The notes: generated by a model from the sequence alone, not told the origin. Counted from the stretch's first letter, positions 34,122-42,308 are shown. The stretch: DNA of 64,000 bases from Solidesulfovibrio magneticus RS-1 (GCF_000010665.1 NC_012796.1:558001-622000); one strand, 5' to 3'. Translations and numbers: made by a program.

Positions 34122-34526
34122 TTATGCGGCGGCGTGCGGGGGTGATTTGGGCGTGTCGGCGAGTTCTTCCCGGGCGAGGTAGAGGAAGGCCTTGGCCCGT
34201 TCGATCTGTTCGGACACGTCTTCGGCGGTTATGCCGGTATCGGTTTCGTTTTCGGCCCGGTCGCGCAGCCGGGCGGCTTCGGTGAGGAATCGGTTGAAGG
34301 TTTCGGGCAGGTAGCCGGTGGCGGTCAGGTGCAGGGCAAAGGCCGAGGGGATGTTGGCGGCATCGGCCACGGGGTAGCCGTGGCGGATGAGGAAGGCCTC
34401 GGCCACGTAGCGCATGACGGCGTGGAGGCGACCCACGGCGAAATCGAGGTAGCCCTCGCTGCCAAGCAGCCGCGCGGCGCGAAGGCTGGCCTCGGCCTTG
34501 TCGATGAGGGCGGGGATGGTGTTCAC
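34122..34526 (-). CDS. HEPN-domain protein embedded in the trp operon
   Basis: A 134-residue protein with a GTG start at 34526 after AAGGA, in a slot 12 bases after trpG and 11 bases before trpD. It is all-helical: ALIDKAEASLRAARLLGSE, YLDFAVGRLHAVMRYVAEAFL, and FNRFLTEAARLRDRAENETD then EDVSEQIERAKAFLYLAREE. This is the substrate-binding-like HEPN pattern of COG1895/COG2250 type proteins. The usual R-x4-6-H nuclease motif is absent (RLRDRAEN), so it is probably a binding or scaffolding HEPN. No MNT nucleotidyltransferase partner is adjacent. Its presence in a trp operon is unexpected. Confidence 0.75.
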   Translation of the reverse strand: MNTIPALIDKAEASLRAARLLGSEGYLDFAVGRLHAVMRYVAEAFLIRHGYPVADAANIPSAFALHLTATGYLPETFNRFLTEAARLRDRAENETDTGITAEDVSEQIERAKAFLYLAREELADTPKSPPHAAA

Positions 34527-34538
34527 GTCTGGCCGTCC

Positions 34539-35111
34539 TTACAGAATCTTATCCGGGAAATTGCCGATCAGCTTCATGCCGTCGGGTGTAAACACCGACT
34601 CCGGGTGAAACTGTACGCCGACCCACGGTCTATCCCGATACCGCATCCCCATGACTTCGTTTTGTTCGGTCCAGGCCGTGATTTCGAGCTTGTCCGGAGC
34701 CTTGGAGGCCAGCACCAAAAGCGAATGGTAGCGGCAGCACTCCATGGGGTTGGGCAGGCCCTCGAAAAGCCCGGTTTCGCGGTGGTACACGTCGGAGGTC
34801 TTGCCGTGCATGATGCGGTCGGCGACGACGACCGGCGCGCCGGCGAAATGGCCCAGAATCTGATGGCCCAGGCAGACGCCGAACACCGGGGTCGTGGCCG
34901 GCAACAGCTCCAGAAATTGCAGGCACAGCCCGGCGTTGGTGGGGTTGCTCGGGCCGGGGGAGATGCAGACCTTCTCCAGCTTGCCCGAGGCGGCCAGCTC
35001 CAGAATCTTGGGGTCGTCGTTTTTGAGCACCAACGGATCGTGGCCGCACTGCTGGAAGGCCTGCACCACGTTGAAGGTGAACGAGTCGAAGTTATCAATA
35101 AGTAAAAACAT
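34539..35111 (-). CDS. trpG: Anthranilate synthase glutamine amidotransferase component
   Basis: A protein of 190 residues; ATG 35111 lies inside the end of trpE. Releases ammonia from glutamine for TrpE. Class I amidotransferase with LLIDNFDSFTFNV, the nucleophile in FGVCLGHQILG, and the His-Glu pair in GVQFHPESV; SPGPSNPTNAG is the oxyanion strand. Separate from trpD rather than fused. Confidence 0.96.
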   Translation of the reverse strand: MFLLIDNFDSFTFNVVQAFQQCGHDPLVLKNDDPKILELAASGKLEKVCISPGPSNPTNAGLCLQFLELLPATTPVFGVCLGHQILGHFAGAPVVVADRIMHGKTSDVYHRETGLFEGLPNPMECCRYHSLLVLASKAPDKLEITAWTEQNEVMGMRYRDRPWVGVQFHPESVFTPDGMKLIGNFPDKIL

Positions 35112-36513
35112 CGCCTTCCTCCTTGGCGGCCAGCACTTCGGCGATGACCCGGGCCTTGTTTTGACACTCCTTCCATTCCGAAGCCGGGTCCGAGTCGTAG
35201 ACGATGCCGGCGCCGGCCTGCCACGAGGCCATGCCGTCGCGTATCCACATGCTGCGGATGGTGATGCCCGTGTCGAGGTTGACGCGGCCTTCGTCCAGGC
35301 CGATCCAGCCGATGCAGCCGGCGTAGGGGCCGCGCGGCAGCCGGTTTTCGAGGTCCGCGATCATCTCCATGGCCCGCACCTTGGGCGCGCCCGAAAGCGT
35401 GCCGGCCGGGAAGGCGCATTGCAGCACGTCCAGGGCGTCGAGGCCCTTTTTGAGCTTGGCCGTGACGTAGGAGACGATGTGCATGACGTGGGAAAACCGC
35501 TCCACGGCCATGAACTTCTCGACCTTCACCGTGCCCTTTTCGGCCATGCGGCCAAGGTCGTTGCGGCCAAGGTCCACCAGCATGACATGCTCGGCGCGTT
35601 CCTTGGGATCGGCCAGCAGTTCCTCGGCCAGACGGTCGTCCTCGACGGGATCGGCGCTGCGGTGGCGGGTGCCGGCGATGGGGCAGGTGGTCAGCTCGCC
35701 GTCGCGGCAGCGGATGAGCAGCTCCGGCGACGACCCCAGCAGCGTCACGCGCGGCAGGCGCATGAAAAACATGTAGGGCGAAGGGTTCACCTGCCGCAGC
35801 CGCCGGTAGACCACAAACGGGTCGCCGGAAAACGGCGCGGCAAAGCGCGTCGAAAGCACGGTCTGGATGCACTCGCCGGCCCGGATCATCTCCTTGCACT
35901 GGGCCACCGCGTCCATGTAGCCCTCGGCGTCCGGGGTGTTGACCACCTTGCCCAGCACCGGCCGATTCATGGGCGCGAAGATGTTGGCGTGCTCGATCTT
36001 GGCCTTCTTGCCCTCGTCCAGGGACAGATGCAGGCAGCGGTGCTTGACGTGGTCGAAAAGCACCACCCGGCCGGGCAGCACCAGACAAAACTCGGCCTCA
36101 TCGGGCGGCAACACCTTGGCCAGCTTGGGTTCGAACACCCCGGCCACGCCGTAGCCGAAGTAGCCCACCAGGGAGCGGGTGATGGGCGGCACGTCGTCAA
36201 AACCCTCGGGGGCCAAGATGTTGAGGTCGGCCAAGACGGCCCGAAGTCCCTCCATCATGCCCCGGCCGGAATGCTTTTCCAGGCCGGCCAGCCGCTGGTC
36301 CCGGGCGTTGACGTCGAGCTTGCCGTCCTTCAAACGGATGCGCAGGCGGAAATCCCAGGCGATGAGGCTGTAACGGCCCAGGCGGCCGTCGACTTCGGCG
36401 CTTTCGAGAAGGATTCCGGGCCGTTCGCCCACAAGCCCGAGGAATAGGCTGATGGGCGTCTGGACGTCGGCCGGCAGCCACGTCCCTTCCTGGCGGAGCT
36501 TGATCGCACTCAT
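35095..36513 (-). CDS. trpE: Anthranilate synthase component I
   Basis: A protein of 472 residues from ATG 36513, which overlaps the tyrA stop (ATGA); an upstream start at 36546 lies in tyrA. Converts chorismate and ammonia to anthranilate. The N-terminal LLES at 35-38 is the tryptophan feedback motif. The catalytic part has IPIAGTRHRS-like CPIAGTRHRSADP, DLGRNDLGRMAEKGTV, FPAGTLSGAPKVRAMEMI, and the final AGAGIVYDSDPASEWKE. Feedback control by Trp is therefore expected in addition to the leader attenuator. Confidence 0.97.
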   Translation of the reverse strand: MSAIKLRQEGTWLPADVQTPISLFLGLVGERPGILLESAEVDGRLGRYSLIAWDFRLRIRLKDGKLDVNARDQRLAGLEKHSGRGMMEGLRAVLADLNILAPEGFDDVPPITRSLVGYFGYGVAGVFEPKLAKVLPPDEAEFCLVLPGRVVLFDHVKHRCLHLSLDEGKKAKIEHANIFAPMNRPVLGKVVNTPDAEGYMDAVAQCKEMIRAGECIQTVLSTRFAAPFSGDPFVVYRRLRQVNPSPYMFFMRLPRVTLLGSSPELLIRCRDGELTTCPIAGTRHRSADPVEDDRLAEELLADPKERAEHVMLVDLGRNDLGRMAEKGTVKVEKFMAVERFSHVMHIVSYVTAKLKKGLDALDVLQCAFPAGTLSGAPKVRAMEMIADLENRLPRGPYAGCIGWIGLDEGRVNLDTGITIRSMWIRDGMASWQAGAGIVYDSDPASEWKECQNKARVIAEVLAAKEEGDVFTY

Positions 36514-37412
36514 GGGTTGTCCTTTTTTTCCGTCTTCTCGGTCCACCAGGCCTCGGCCCGGCGAACCAGCAGGTCGATGTCGCCGCCTGCGGCGATATTG
36601 AGGAAATTCCGGTAGTTTCGCACGGCCTCATGGCTGTGCGGATTGGCCTCGAAAAGCGCCGTGAAAAGGGCCGCGTCCTTGGTGATGAGCTTTTCCGCCG
36701 CCGCCAGCCGCCGCTCGAAGGAGGGCGTTAAGTACTTGCGCACCTCGCCGCCGGCCGCCTGGGCGGCAAGATAGGCCACGGTGGTGACGAAATTGAGGCC
36801 CTGGACATAGGCCGCCGCCTTGTCGTGCTCCTTGGCCGTGGACGGGAAGGGGGCAAAGCCGATGCGGCGGCACCAGTCGGCCACAAGCTCCGTCGCCCAG
36901 ACGTCCTGCCCGGGCCGGCCGTCCATGACCGCCACCCGCAGCCCGTCATCCTGGGCCGGAGCCGGGCCAAAAAGCGGATGCGTGCCCACCACCGGCCCGC
37001 CGTACCCTTCGACCATGGCGGCGATAGGCAGCGTCTTCACCGACCCGACGTCGGCCAGAATCTGCGGCGCGGCCAGATGCGGCGCGAGCCTGGCCGTCAC
37101 CTCGGCCGTGGCGTAGACCGGCACCGAAACCAGCACCATGTCCGCCCCGGCCAACGCCGCCGCGATGCCGTCAGGCGTCAGCGGCCGGTCAAGCTCCCGA
37201 ACAGCCACGCCCGCCGCCCGGCATTTGGCCGCGACAAGCTGGCCCATGCCCCCCCGCGCCCCGACCAGGGCGATAGTGGAAATGGCGCGCGGCGCGCCCG
37301 GGGGAGGAAACCCCTTTTTGAAAAAAGGGGTTTCCTCCCCCGGACCCCCTCCTTCCCCAAAAACTTTTTCCTGGGGTTGGGTGGATGGTTTGTTGCTGTT
37401 CGTGTTGGGCAT
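36510..37412 (-). CDS. tyrA: Prephenate dehydrogenase with repeat-derived N-terminus
   Basis: A protein of 300 residues from ATG 37412. Oxidises prephenate to 4-hydroxyphenylpyruvate. The Rossmann fold starts only at about residue 43 (TIALVGARGGMGQLVA). DVGSVKTLPI and GTHPLFGPAPA are family motifs, as is AYVQGLNFVTT. The preceding 40 residues (including GPGEETPFFKKGF) are encoded by a perfect 46-base palindromic REP-like unit and have no counterpart in the fold. No ATG, GTG or TTG lies between the palindrome and the fold, so either the repeat is translated or an unusual start is used. The ribosome site at 37412 is weak. Confidence 0.9.
   Translation of the reverse strand: MPNTNSNKPSTQPQEKVFGEGGGPGEETPFFKKGFPPPGAPRAISTIALVGARGGMGQLVAAKCRAAGVAVRELDRPLTPDGIAAALAGADMVLVSVPVYATAEVTARLAPHLAAPQILADVGSVKTLPIAAMVEGYGGPVVGTHPLFGPAPAQDDGLRVAVMDGRPGQDVWATELVADWCRRIGFAPFPSTAKEHDKAAAYVQGLNFVTTVAYLAAQAAGGEVRKYLTPSFERRLAAAEKLITKDAALFTALFEANPHSHEAVRNYRNFLNIAAGGDIDLLVRRAEAWWTEKTEKKDNP
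37298..37343. repeat. Perfect palindrome of the REP-like family inside tyrA
   Basis: Arms of 22 bases at 37298-37319 and 37322-37343 are perfectly complementary around a two-base loop (core GGAAACCCCTTTTT). GGACCCCC and AAAAACTTTTT follow at 37341-37370, as in the copy at 31536. Both lie in the same orientation, and here the sequence is in frame with the predicted tyrA start. Confidence 0.85.
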
Positions 37413-37444
37413 AATATGCTGTACTTCCTGAAATTTATTTTCTG

Positions 37445-37555
37445 CTTCGGTGCTGCTGCCTGTTGCGCCGTCCGCGGCGCAACAGGCAGCAGCACCGAAG
37501 CCCTCTCCATGTGAGGGGTCCGGGGGGCTCAGCCCCCCGGCGGGTGCGGGCAGAG
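37445..37555. repeat. Long perfect hairpin and REP-like unit 3' of aroA
   Basis: 26-base arms at 37445-37470 and 37475-37500 are perfectly complementary (start CTTCGGTGCTGCTGCC) around TCCG. A unit of the GGGGTCCGGGGGGCT/AGCCCCCC type follows at about 37514-37545, just 3' of the aroA stop. With the tyrA palindrome this forms a composite element of about 260 bases. Confidence 0.85.
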
Positions 37556-37588
37556 CCCGCTCTTGCCTCTTCTCTCTTCCCGCTTCGT

Positions 37589-38926
37589 CTACTCTTCGTC
37601 CTGCATCGCTTCGCGTATGGCTTCCCATTTGTCCCAGAAGGTGGGGAACGATTTGGCGACGCAGCCGGGGTTGTCGATGACCACGTCGATGCCGGCCAGT
37701 TCGAAGATGGCGGCGGACATGGCTAAGCGGTGGTCGTCGAAGGCAGAGAATTCCACGCGCTGGTCGGTGCGCAGGGCTTTGGGTTTGATGCGCAGGCCGT
37801 CGGGCAGGGTGGTGACCACGGCTCCGGCCTGGGTGCAGTTTTCGGCCACGGCCTCGATGCGGTCGGACTCCTTGAGGCGCAGGTGGGCGACGTTTTTGAT
37901 GATGGTCTCGCCCGAGGCGAAGCAGGCGGCGGCAGCCACGGTGGGCACGAGGTCGGGGCAGCGGCCCATGTCGAGTTCCTGGCCGTGCAGTTCGGACGGG
38001 AAGACGGTGAGTCCCTCGGCCGTTTCCTCGATGCGCGCGCCCATGCGGGCGAGGATGTCGCGGATGGCCCGGTCGCCTTGGAGCGAATCCTGGCGCAGGC
38101 CGGCCACGGTGACCGGGGCCGGTCCCACGGCTCCGGCGGCCAGGAAGTAGGAGGCGCTGGACCAGTCGGCTTCCACGGCGTACTCGCGCGGCCTGTAGCG
38201 GGCGGGCTGCATGGCGAAGCGGATCTGGCCGGGCACGACGTCGGTGATGGCGCGCCAGTCGGCCTCGACCCAGGCGTCGCCTTGGCGGGTCTGGACGGTG
38301 AACGGCACGCCGAAATCGGCCAGGGCGGACAGGGTGATGGCGACGTAGGGCCAGGATACGGTTTTTTTGCCGGTGATCTCGATGGTCAGCGGCCCGGCGG
38401 CCATGGGTGCGGCCAGCAGCAGCCCGGAGAGGTACTGGGAGCTGTCTTCCAAGGATATGGAGGTGGTTCCGCCGGCAAGCCCTTGGGTGACGACGGCCAG
38501 GGGCGGGCAGCCGGATTTTTCGAGGTACAGGCATTCCGGGCCAAGGGGCAGCAGGGCGTTGACGAGTTCGCCGATGGGGCGGTCGTGCATCCGGCCGTGG
38601 CCGCGCACCAGGAAATGGCCGCGTCCGGCGGCGGCCACGGCCACGAGCAGGCGGCAGGTGGTGCCGGATTCGCCGACGTCGAGGGCGACGGAATGTTCTT
38701 CTTCGTCTTCGCCGCCCAGGGGCCGGCCGGCGGTGCCGGAGACGACCACGGAGCCGTCGCTTTGGGGATGCATGGCCGCGCCCATGGCGATCATGCAGTC
38801 CCGGGTGCGGGAAATGTCCTGGCTATCGAGCAACCCCGTGAGGCGGCTGGTGCCGGCGGCCAGGCTGGCGGCGATGACGGCCCGGTGGGACACGGACTTG
38901 GAAGGCGGCGCGGTGATGATCGGCAT
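37589..38926 (-). CDS. aroA: 3-phosphoshikimate 1-carboxyvinyltransferase (EPSP synthase)
   Basis: A protein of 445 residues from ATG 38926. Transfers enolpyruvyl from PEP to shikimate-3-phosphate. PPSKSVSHRAVIAA and DVGESGTTCRLLVAVAAAG bind substrates; EYAVEADWSSASYFLAAGA, LRLKESDRIEAVA and DDHRLAMSAAI are family motifs. Upstream codons to 38980 are shadow. REP-like elements flank the gene on both sides. Confidence 0.96.
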   Translation of the reverse strand: MPIITAPPSKSVSHRAVIAASLAAGTSRLTGLLDSQDISRTRDCMIAMGAAMHPQSDGSVVVSGTAGRPLGGEDEEEHSVALDVGESGTTCRLLVAVAAAGRGHFLVRGHGRMHDRPIGELVNALLPLGPECLYLEKSGCPPLAVVTQGLAGGTTSISLEDSSQYLSGLLLAAPMAAGPLTIEITGKKTVSWPYVAITLSALADFGVPFTVQTRQGDAWVEADWRAITDVVPGQIRFAMQPARYRPREYAVEADWSSASYFLAAGAVGPAPVTVAGLRQDSLQGDRAIRDILARMGARIEETAEGLTVFPSELHGQELDMGRCPDLVPTVAAAACFASGETIIKNVAHLRLKESDRIEAVAENCTQAGAVVTTLPDGLRIKPKALRTDQRVEFSAFDDHRLAMSAAIFELAGIDVVIDNPGCVAKSFPTFWDKWEAIREAMQDEE

Positions 38927-38965
38927 AGGGTCCTCGTTGGGGTATGCAAAAGGGGTAGGGAAAAA

Positions 38966-39003
38966 GCCTCCGGCGGCCAAAGGGCTGCCGCCCTTTGGAA
39001 TCC
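38966..39003 (+). repeat. REP-like unit upstream of aroA
   Basis: Head GCCTCCGGCGGC at 38966-38977, then CCAAAGGGC pairing with GCCCTTTGG, then AATCCC. It faces the minus-strand unit at 39095. Confidence 0.75.
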
Positions 39004-39094
39004 CGTGATGCTGTTCGCCTATAGCATAAACCTGTCGATGTTGCTTCCGGCGAATGCGTCCTTGCGCATGAACCCCTCCATAAATTTTCCATCC

Positions 39095-39130
39095 AGGGGG
39101 TCCGGGGGGGATGATCCCCCCCGGATTTCT
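39095..39130 (-). repeat. REP-like unit 3' of pheA
   Basis: GGGGGTCCGGGGGGGAT pairs with ATCCCCCCCGG. It lacks the 12-mer head but keeps the GGACCCCC side, and lies 11 bases 3' of the pheA stop. Paired with the unit at 38966. Confidence 0.65.
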
Positions 39131-39140
39131 TCTTTTCCTC

Positions 39141-40292
39141 TCACTCCGCCTTGTCCGTCGCGCCTTCGGCCAGGTCCACCTGGGGACCGGCCGGGTAGCA
39201 GCCGAGGATGCGCAGGCTGTGGGTGTTTTCGGTCAGGGTGGCCAGGAGCTTCTTGTATTCCTCGCGGGTGAGGTCGCATTGCAGGTCGGCGAAAAAGAAG
39301 TACTGCCACTTTTCGCCCCGGATGGGCCGCGATTCGAGCTTGGTCAGGTTGATGCCCTCGCCGGCCAGATGGGCCAGCACCTGATGCAGGGAGCCGGGCT
39401 TGTTGGGCACGGTGAAAAGCAGCGAGGTCTTGTCCCGGGTCTGCTGTTTGGTGTCCTCGGGGCCGATGATGAAAAACCGCGTCCAGTTGTCGGGCAGGTC
39501 CTCGATGGGGCTGGCCAGCACATTAAGGTGGTGCATGGCGGCCAGGCGCAGGTGGCCGATGGCGGCGGCGTTCGGCTCTCCGGCCAGTCGCGCGGCGGCG
39601 GCGGCGGTGGAGTCGGTGGGGATGACCTTGGCCCGGGGCAGATGGGTCTTGAGCCAGCCGGCGCACTGGGCCAGGGGCTGGGGGTGCGAGTAGACGATTT
39701 CCACGGCGTCCAGGCTCGTTGCCGTGGAGAGCAGGGCGTGGCTGACCCGGCAGGTGATCTCGGCCTGGATAAAGACGTTGTAGCGCTGGAAGTTGTCCAG
39801 GCTCTGGCCGATGGTGCCTTGGAGGGAATTTTCCAGCGGCACGACGCCCAGGTCGGCCTGCTTGCCGGCCACGGCGGCGAACACGTCGCCGATGGTGGTC
39901 TGGGGCAGGAAATCCGGGGAATGGCCCAGGGCGGCCATGGCGGCGAAGTGGGAAAAGGTGCCTTCGGGGCCGAGGTAGGCCACCCGTTCGGGGCGCTGGA
40001 GACGGCGCGAGGAGGACAGGATTTCGCGGTAGACGGCGATAAGATGGTTGTTGGGCAGCGGTCCGGGATTGGCGGCGGTGAGGCGGGCCAGCACTTCCTG
40101 TTCGCGGAAGGGCTTGAAGATGGCGCTGGCCCGGCCGTCCTTGCGCCGCCCGACCTCCAGGCTCAGGGCGGCGCGTTTGTTGAGCAGGGCCACGATCTCG
40201 TCGTCCACGGCGTCGATGCCGTGGCGAATTTCGAGCAGCGCCTCCTCCAGGGAACCCGGGGCGACGGCAGGCTGGGTCGTGTCCGGGTTCAT
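39141..40292 (-). CDS. pheA: Bifunctional chorismate mutase / prephenate dehydratase
   Basis: A protein of 383 residues from ATG 40292, one base after the aroB' stop. The AroQ-type mutase (about 18-100) has IRHGIDAVDDEIVALLNKRAALSLEVGRRK. The dehydratase domain starts VAYLGPEGTFSHFAA and includes VVPLENSLQGTIGQSLD and the catalytic TRFFIIG. The C-terminal ACT domain has the phenylalanine-binding KLESRPIRGEKWQYFFFAD, with GSLH in place of GALV. Feedback inhibition by Phe is expected. Confidence 0.96.
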   Translation of the reverse strand: MNPDTTQPAVAPGSLEEALLEIRHGIDAVDDEIVALLNKRAALSLEVGRRKDGRASAIFKPFREQEVLARLTAANPGPLPNNHLIAVYREILSSSRRLQRPERVAYLGPEGTFSHFAAMAALGHSPDFLPQTTIGDVFAAVAGKQADLGVVPLENSLQGTIGQSLDNFQRYNVFIQAEITCRVSHALLSTATSLDAVEIVYSHPQPLAQCAGWLKTHLPRAKVIPTDSTAAAAARLAGEPNAAAIGHLRLAAMHHLNVLASPIEDLPDNWTRFFIIGPEDTKQQTRDKTSLLFTVPNKPGSLHQVLAHLAGEGINLTKLESRPIRGEKWQYFFFADLQCDLTREEYKKLLATLTENTHSLRILGCYPAGPQVDLAEGATDKAE

Positions 40293-40293
40293 G

Positions 40294-41268
40294 TCATCCT
40301 TCCTTGATCTCTTCGGCGATGCGCATGCCGAAGTGGCGGCCGGCCACGTCGGTGGAAACGAGCACCGTGTCGCCTTCCTTAAGGGCCACCACGCTGACGG
40401 GCTTGCCCTCGGGGGTGACCAGCCGGATGGTTTCGGCGTTTTGCAGGAACACCTTGCCTTCCTTGCCGCCGACTTCCGCAGTGATGAGCAGCATGGGCCG
40501 GATTTCGGTCTTGATCCGGCCGACCACGGCGGTCTTGGTGGCGCCCTTGTGGGAGACGATGAGCACTTCCGAGCCCGAGGCCAGCTCTTCGAGGTAGCGG
40601 GTCTTGTCCCCGGGCATCTGGCAATAGGCGTGGACCGCGCCGGCGTTGATGCGGAAGGGGCGGGCGGCGACGTAGGGATTGGACTCGGTTTCGGCGTTGA
40701 CCAGGAAGGTGAAGGCCGAGCTGTTGCCCACAAGCATCCCTTCGCCGGTTTTTAAGATGCTCGTGGTGTCCACACAGACCCGGTGGCCAAGGCCGGCGTG
40801 TTCGATCTTGGTGATGGTGGCCGGCACGAGTTCCATGGTTCCCTGGGAGAGCTTGAGTTCATTGACGATGGTCTTGAGGTCGCACACGGCTTCGGGGGTG
40901 ATGAGCAGCTTGTCCGCGCCGCGCTCCAGGACTCCGGCGGCCAGTCGCGCCCGGTCCAGGCTTTCGCACTCAAGCCCCAGGCCCTCGGTGCAGGCCAGGA
41001 TGTTTTCCACCGGGATGATCTCCCAGCCCTGGGCCAGGAAGACCGGACGACAGGCCTTCAAGGAATCGATGGCCGTTCCCTCGTCATCTTTGCAGCAGAT
41101 GGGGATCAGTTCGAACTGATCCGGCGTCATCACCTGGGTGCGGCCCAGGGCCAGCACCTTGTCGGCGTCGGCCGCTTCGACCACGAATCCGTCCACGCCG
41201 GATTCCAGGCCGAGGGTGATGACGTTTTTGTCGAAGGGAACGACCTTGAGCCATATTTCTTTGGTCAT
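40294..41268 (-). CDS. aroB': 3-dehydroquinate synthase II (archaeal type)
   Basis: A protein of 324 residues. Together with the next gene upstream it replaces the AroG/AroB route: it oxidatively deaminates and cyclises 2-amino-3,7-dideoxy-D-threo-hept-6-ulosonate to 3-dehydroquinate. It is unrelated to classical AroB. Family features include ELIPICCKDDEGTAIDSLKA-like regions, VPATITKIEHAGLGHRVCVDTTS, GMLVGNSSAFTFLVNAE, RPFRINAGAVHAYCQMPGDKT and GRIKTEIRPMLLI. Same order as in other Desulfovibrio aro/trp operons known to me. Confidence 0.93.
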   Translation of the reverse strand: MTKEIWLKVVPFDKNVITLGLESGVDGFVVEAADADKVLALGRTQVMTPDQFELIPICCKDDEGTAIDSLKACRPVFLAQGWEIIPVENILACTEGLGLECESLDRARLAAGVLERGADKLLITPEAVCDLKTIVNELKLSQGTMELVPATITKIEHAGLGHRVCVDTTSILKTGEGMLVGNSSAFTFLVNAETESNPYVAARPFRINAGAVHAYCQMPGDKTRYLEELASGSEVLIVSHKGATKTAVVGRIKTEIRPMLLITAEVGGKEGKVFLQNAETIRLVTPEGKPVSVVALKEGDTVLVSTDVAGRHFGMRIAEEIKEG

Positions 41269-41271
41269 GAT

Positions 41272-42069
41272 TTAATCCTTGAGGAGTTCGAGGGCCTGAT
41301 CGACTTCCCAGTCGAGGTGGACGATGCCGTGCAGGGCCTGGACGATGCGGGCGGGCTGGGCGTGCTGGAAGATGTTGCGGCCAATGGACAGGCCCGAGCC
41401 GCCGGCCTGGACCGAGTCGTGGGCCATCTGCAGCAGGTCGCGGTCGTTGTCCATCTTGGGGCCGCCGGCGATGACGACGGGGATGCAGCAGGCGTCGGTG
41501 ACCTTGGAGAAGGATTCGATGTCGCCGGTGTAGGGCACCTTGACCACGTCCGCGCCGAGTTCGGTGCCGACCCGGGCGCAGTGGGCCACCACGTCCACGT
41601 CGTACTCGTTTTTGACCTTGGGGCCTCGGGCGTAAACCATGGCCAGCACCGGCATCCCCCAGTCGGCGGCCCGGGAGGTGGTTTCGCCGAGGTGGGCCAG
41701 CATGTCGCGTTCGGTCTCGTCGCCGAGGTTGATGTGCAGGGACACGGCGTCGGCCCCGAGCTTGATGGCGTCCTCGACGGTGCCGACCAGGGTCTTGGCG
41801 TTGGGGAAGGGCGACAGGCTGGTGGACGCGGACAGGTGGATGATCAGTCCGACGTCGCGGCCGCGTCCGCGATGGGAGCAGCGGGGCAGGCCCTTGTGCA
41901 TGAGCACGGCGTTGGCCCCGCCTTCGGCGACCTGGTTGACGGCGTCGCGCATGTCGATGAGTCCCGAGATGGGGCCGACGGTGACGCCGTGGTCCATGGG
42001 GACGATGATGGCGCGGTGGGTGTTGCGATTGAAAATGCGTTCGAGGCGGACGGCTTTCCCAAGCAGCAT
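41272..42069 (-). CDS. aroA': 2-amino-3,7-dideoxy-D-threo-hept-6-ulosonate synthase
   Basis: A protein of 265 residues, a class I aldolase of the FbaB/DhnA type. Condenses aspartate semialdehyde with 6-deoxy-5-ketofructose-1-phosphate, the first step of the alternative route to 3-dehydroquinate. [19 protein letters not shown] (proton-donor Tyr), [10 protein letters not shown] (Schiff-base Lys) and [15 protein letters not shown] are visible. First structural gene of the supraoperon, starting 54 bases after the attenuator T-run. Confidence 0.93.
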   Translation of the reverse strand: MLLGKAVRLERIFNRNTHRAIIVPMDHGVTVGPISGLIDMRDAVNQVAEGGANAVLMHKGLPRCSHRGRGRDVGLIIHLSASTSLSPFPNAKTLVGTVEDAIKLGADAVSLHINLGDETERDMLAHLGETTSRAADWGMPVLAMVYARGPKVKNEYDVDVVAHCARVGTELGADVVKVPYTGDIESFSKVTDACCIPVVIAGGPKMDNDRDLLQMAHDSVQAGGSGLSIGRNIFQHAQPARIVQALHGIVHLDWEVDQALELLKD

Positions 42070-42123
42070 GGCGTATCTCCTTGCGTTTGGCCCAACCGGC
42101 CGAGGCCGCCGGCGACTGGTAAT

Positions 42124-42157
42124 AAAAAAGGGCCGCCGGCGTAATGCCCGCGGCCCT
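42124..42157 (-). terminator. Attenuator terminator of the aro/trp supraoperon
   Basis: On the minus strand GGGCCGCGGGC pairs with GCCGGCGGCCC (one mismatch) and is followed by TTTTTT. It stands between the aromatic leader ORF and the first structural gene, the expected place for an attenuator. Confidence 0.85.
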
Positions 42158-42180
42158 GGAGAGGCTCGTTTGCGGTTGAC

Positions 42181-42270
42181 CTAGTTCGACCGCACCCCCC
42201 CCAGACCACGGGCGTGGCTAAACCAGTACCAAAAGTAAAAGCCGGTGGTGGGGGTGTGGAGGGTCTGCAT
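42181..42270 (-). CDS. Aromatic amino acid leader peptide
   Basis: A 29-residue ORF (ATG 42270 to TAG) just before a terminator and the aro/trp supraoperon. Residues 11-17 are FYFWYWF, seven consecutive aromatic residues with three Phe, two Tyr and two Trp codons. Ribosome stalling here upon lack of any aromatic aminoacyl-tRNA would favour an antiterminator, as in pheA and trp attenuators. There is no good ribosome site. The nearest promoter would start the RNA only about two bases before the ATG, so leaderless translation is likely. Not tested; the codon run is hard to explain otherwise. Confidence 0.85.
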   Translation of the reverse strand: MQTLHTPTTGFYFWYWFSHARGLGGVRSN

Positions 42271-42278
42271 GGGCAATA

Positions 42279-42308
42279 CGGGTACGTGGGGCGGCGGGAG
42301 ATTGTCAA
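42279..42308 (-). promoter_or_regulatory. Promoter of the aro/trp supraoperon
   Basis: Minus-strand TTGACA (42308-42303), then 18 bases, then TACCCG (42284-42279). The predicted start near 42272 is almost at the leader ATG. Confidence 0.55.

Noticed and set aside
34894-36447. Long plus-strand ORF over trpE/trpG
   Set aside because: Antisense shadow; translation is rich in His, Gly and Arg without domains.
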